From: Cyanobacteriota bacterium
GTDB taxonomy: Bacteria; Acidobacteriota; Vicinamibacteria; Vicinamibacterales; UBA2999
Assembly: GCA_019752015.1 (NCBI GenBank)
Contig: JAIEMQ010000015.1
Coordinates: 62,001-126,000 of the forward strand
DNA: 64,000 nt
Direction of reading: 5' to 3'
Each line of letters starts with the position of its first letter. The first letter of the stretch is position 1. A model generated the notes under the pieces. It was not told where the DNA came from and made no database searches. It saw nothing but the letters and a program-made list of their open reading frames with translations. The translations under genes were made by a program, and so were the position numbers. Below, one piece after another: positions 63,872-64,000 of this stretch.

Positions 63872-64000
63872 CTGACCAGTTTAGTTCGTACTGGACGCTG
63901 GAGTCCTTGAGGCGAGCGCGGGCCATGCCGCCTGACTTTCCGGGAAGCCCTTTCTTGGTCTTCAGGTCGGGCGTTTCCGGCATCTGGCCGGTCTTGGCCG
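63849..64000 (-). CDS. C-terminal end of a gene running off the window
   Basis: The last 49 codons of a minus-strand gene are seen, reading AKTGQMPETPDLKTKKGLPG, then GMARARLKDSSVQYELNWSG and ending GKAGNK. The stop at 63849 lies inside hemW, a 23-bp overlap. The tail is basic and low in complexity, so the product cannot be named. Confidence 0.6.
   Translation of the reverse strand, partial: AKTGQMPETPDLKTKKGLPGKSGGMARARLKDSSVQYELNWSGGKAGNK

Overview
The window comes from a high-GC diderm bacterium. BamA, Skp/OmpH, LolCDE parts, LpxA, LpxI, a RND efflux system with a TolC-like partner and several outer-membrane-type proteins all require an outer membrane. Menaquinone is made by the futalosine route (mqnA, mqnC, a futalosine-type deaminase, a UbiA prenyltransferase, menG). 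This mix, the gene style and the abundance of short tandem repeats suggest Acidobacteriota, probably Vicinamibacteria. That assignment is inference from gene content; no rRNA or tRNA gene was found in the window to test it.

Layout. Positions 1-28 kb are almost entirely minus-strand housekeeping genes. Read in the direction of transcription, clpC is followed by the envelope block bamA, a small lipoprotein, skp, a fabZ-lpxA fusion, lpxI and a Gfo/Idh dehydrogenase. A menaquinone block follows: a degenerate MqnE-like protein, mqnA, dinB-like, mqnC, deaminase, prenyltransferase, menG. Then come a TonB-like protein, miaA, hfq, deoB, a dGTPase-like gene, a quinone-resistance-like pair, and the classic DUF177-rpmF-plsX-fabD-fabG-acpP-fabF lipid cluster leading into etfB-etfA.

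Positions 28-39 kb are more accessory: a proline-rich membrane protein, a beta-hydroxyacid dehydrogenase, a SolA-like flavin oxidase, a membrane-fused spermidine-synthase-like protein, two frameshifted genes, and a subtilase with nine C-terminal tryptophan repeats coupled to an HD-GYP protein. Positions 39-45.5 kb hold lolD, lolC/E, lysS, nusB, ribH, a crotonase and a tightly coupled set of small membrane proteins.

Positions 45.5-52 kb carry a TetR-regulated efflux operon whose last protein is an inner-membrane RND pump fused, through a signal-peptide-like segment, to a TolC-family domain. Positions 52-56 kb hold a degenerate GT51-like protein, a collapsed small gene, two cytochromes c, an adenosine-kinase-like PfkB protein and mtnP. 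Positions 56-64 kb hold a DUF2442/DUF4160 pair, an acyl-CoA dehydrogenase-meaB-epimerase operon in which the epimerase is fused to a metallo-beta-lactamase domain, secreted proteins of unknown role and hemW.

The most unusual genome-level signal is a set of imperfect tandem repeats with a 7-bp period at gene junctions and gene ends, together with 9-bp repeats inside reading frames. Several repeats form hairpins, some supply the ribosome binding site, and some encode protein tails. The strongest protein-level leads are the RND-TolC fusion with its internal export signal, the cysteine-less MqnE-like protein in the menaquinone operon, the IIWGE-repeat subtilase, and the epimerase-MBL fusion.
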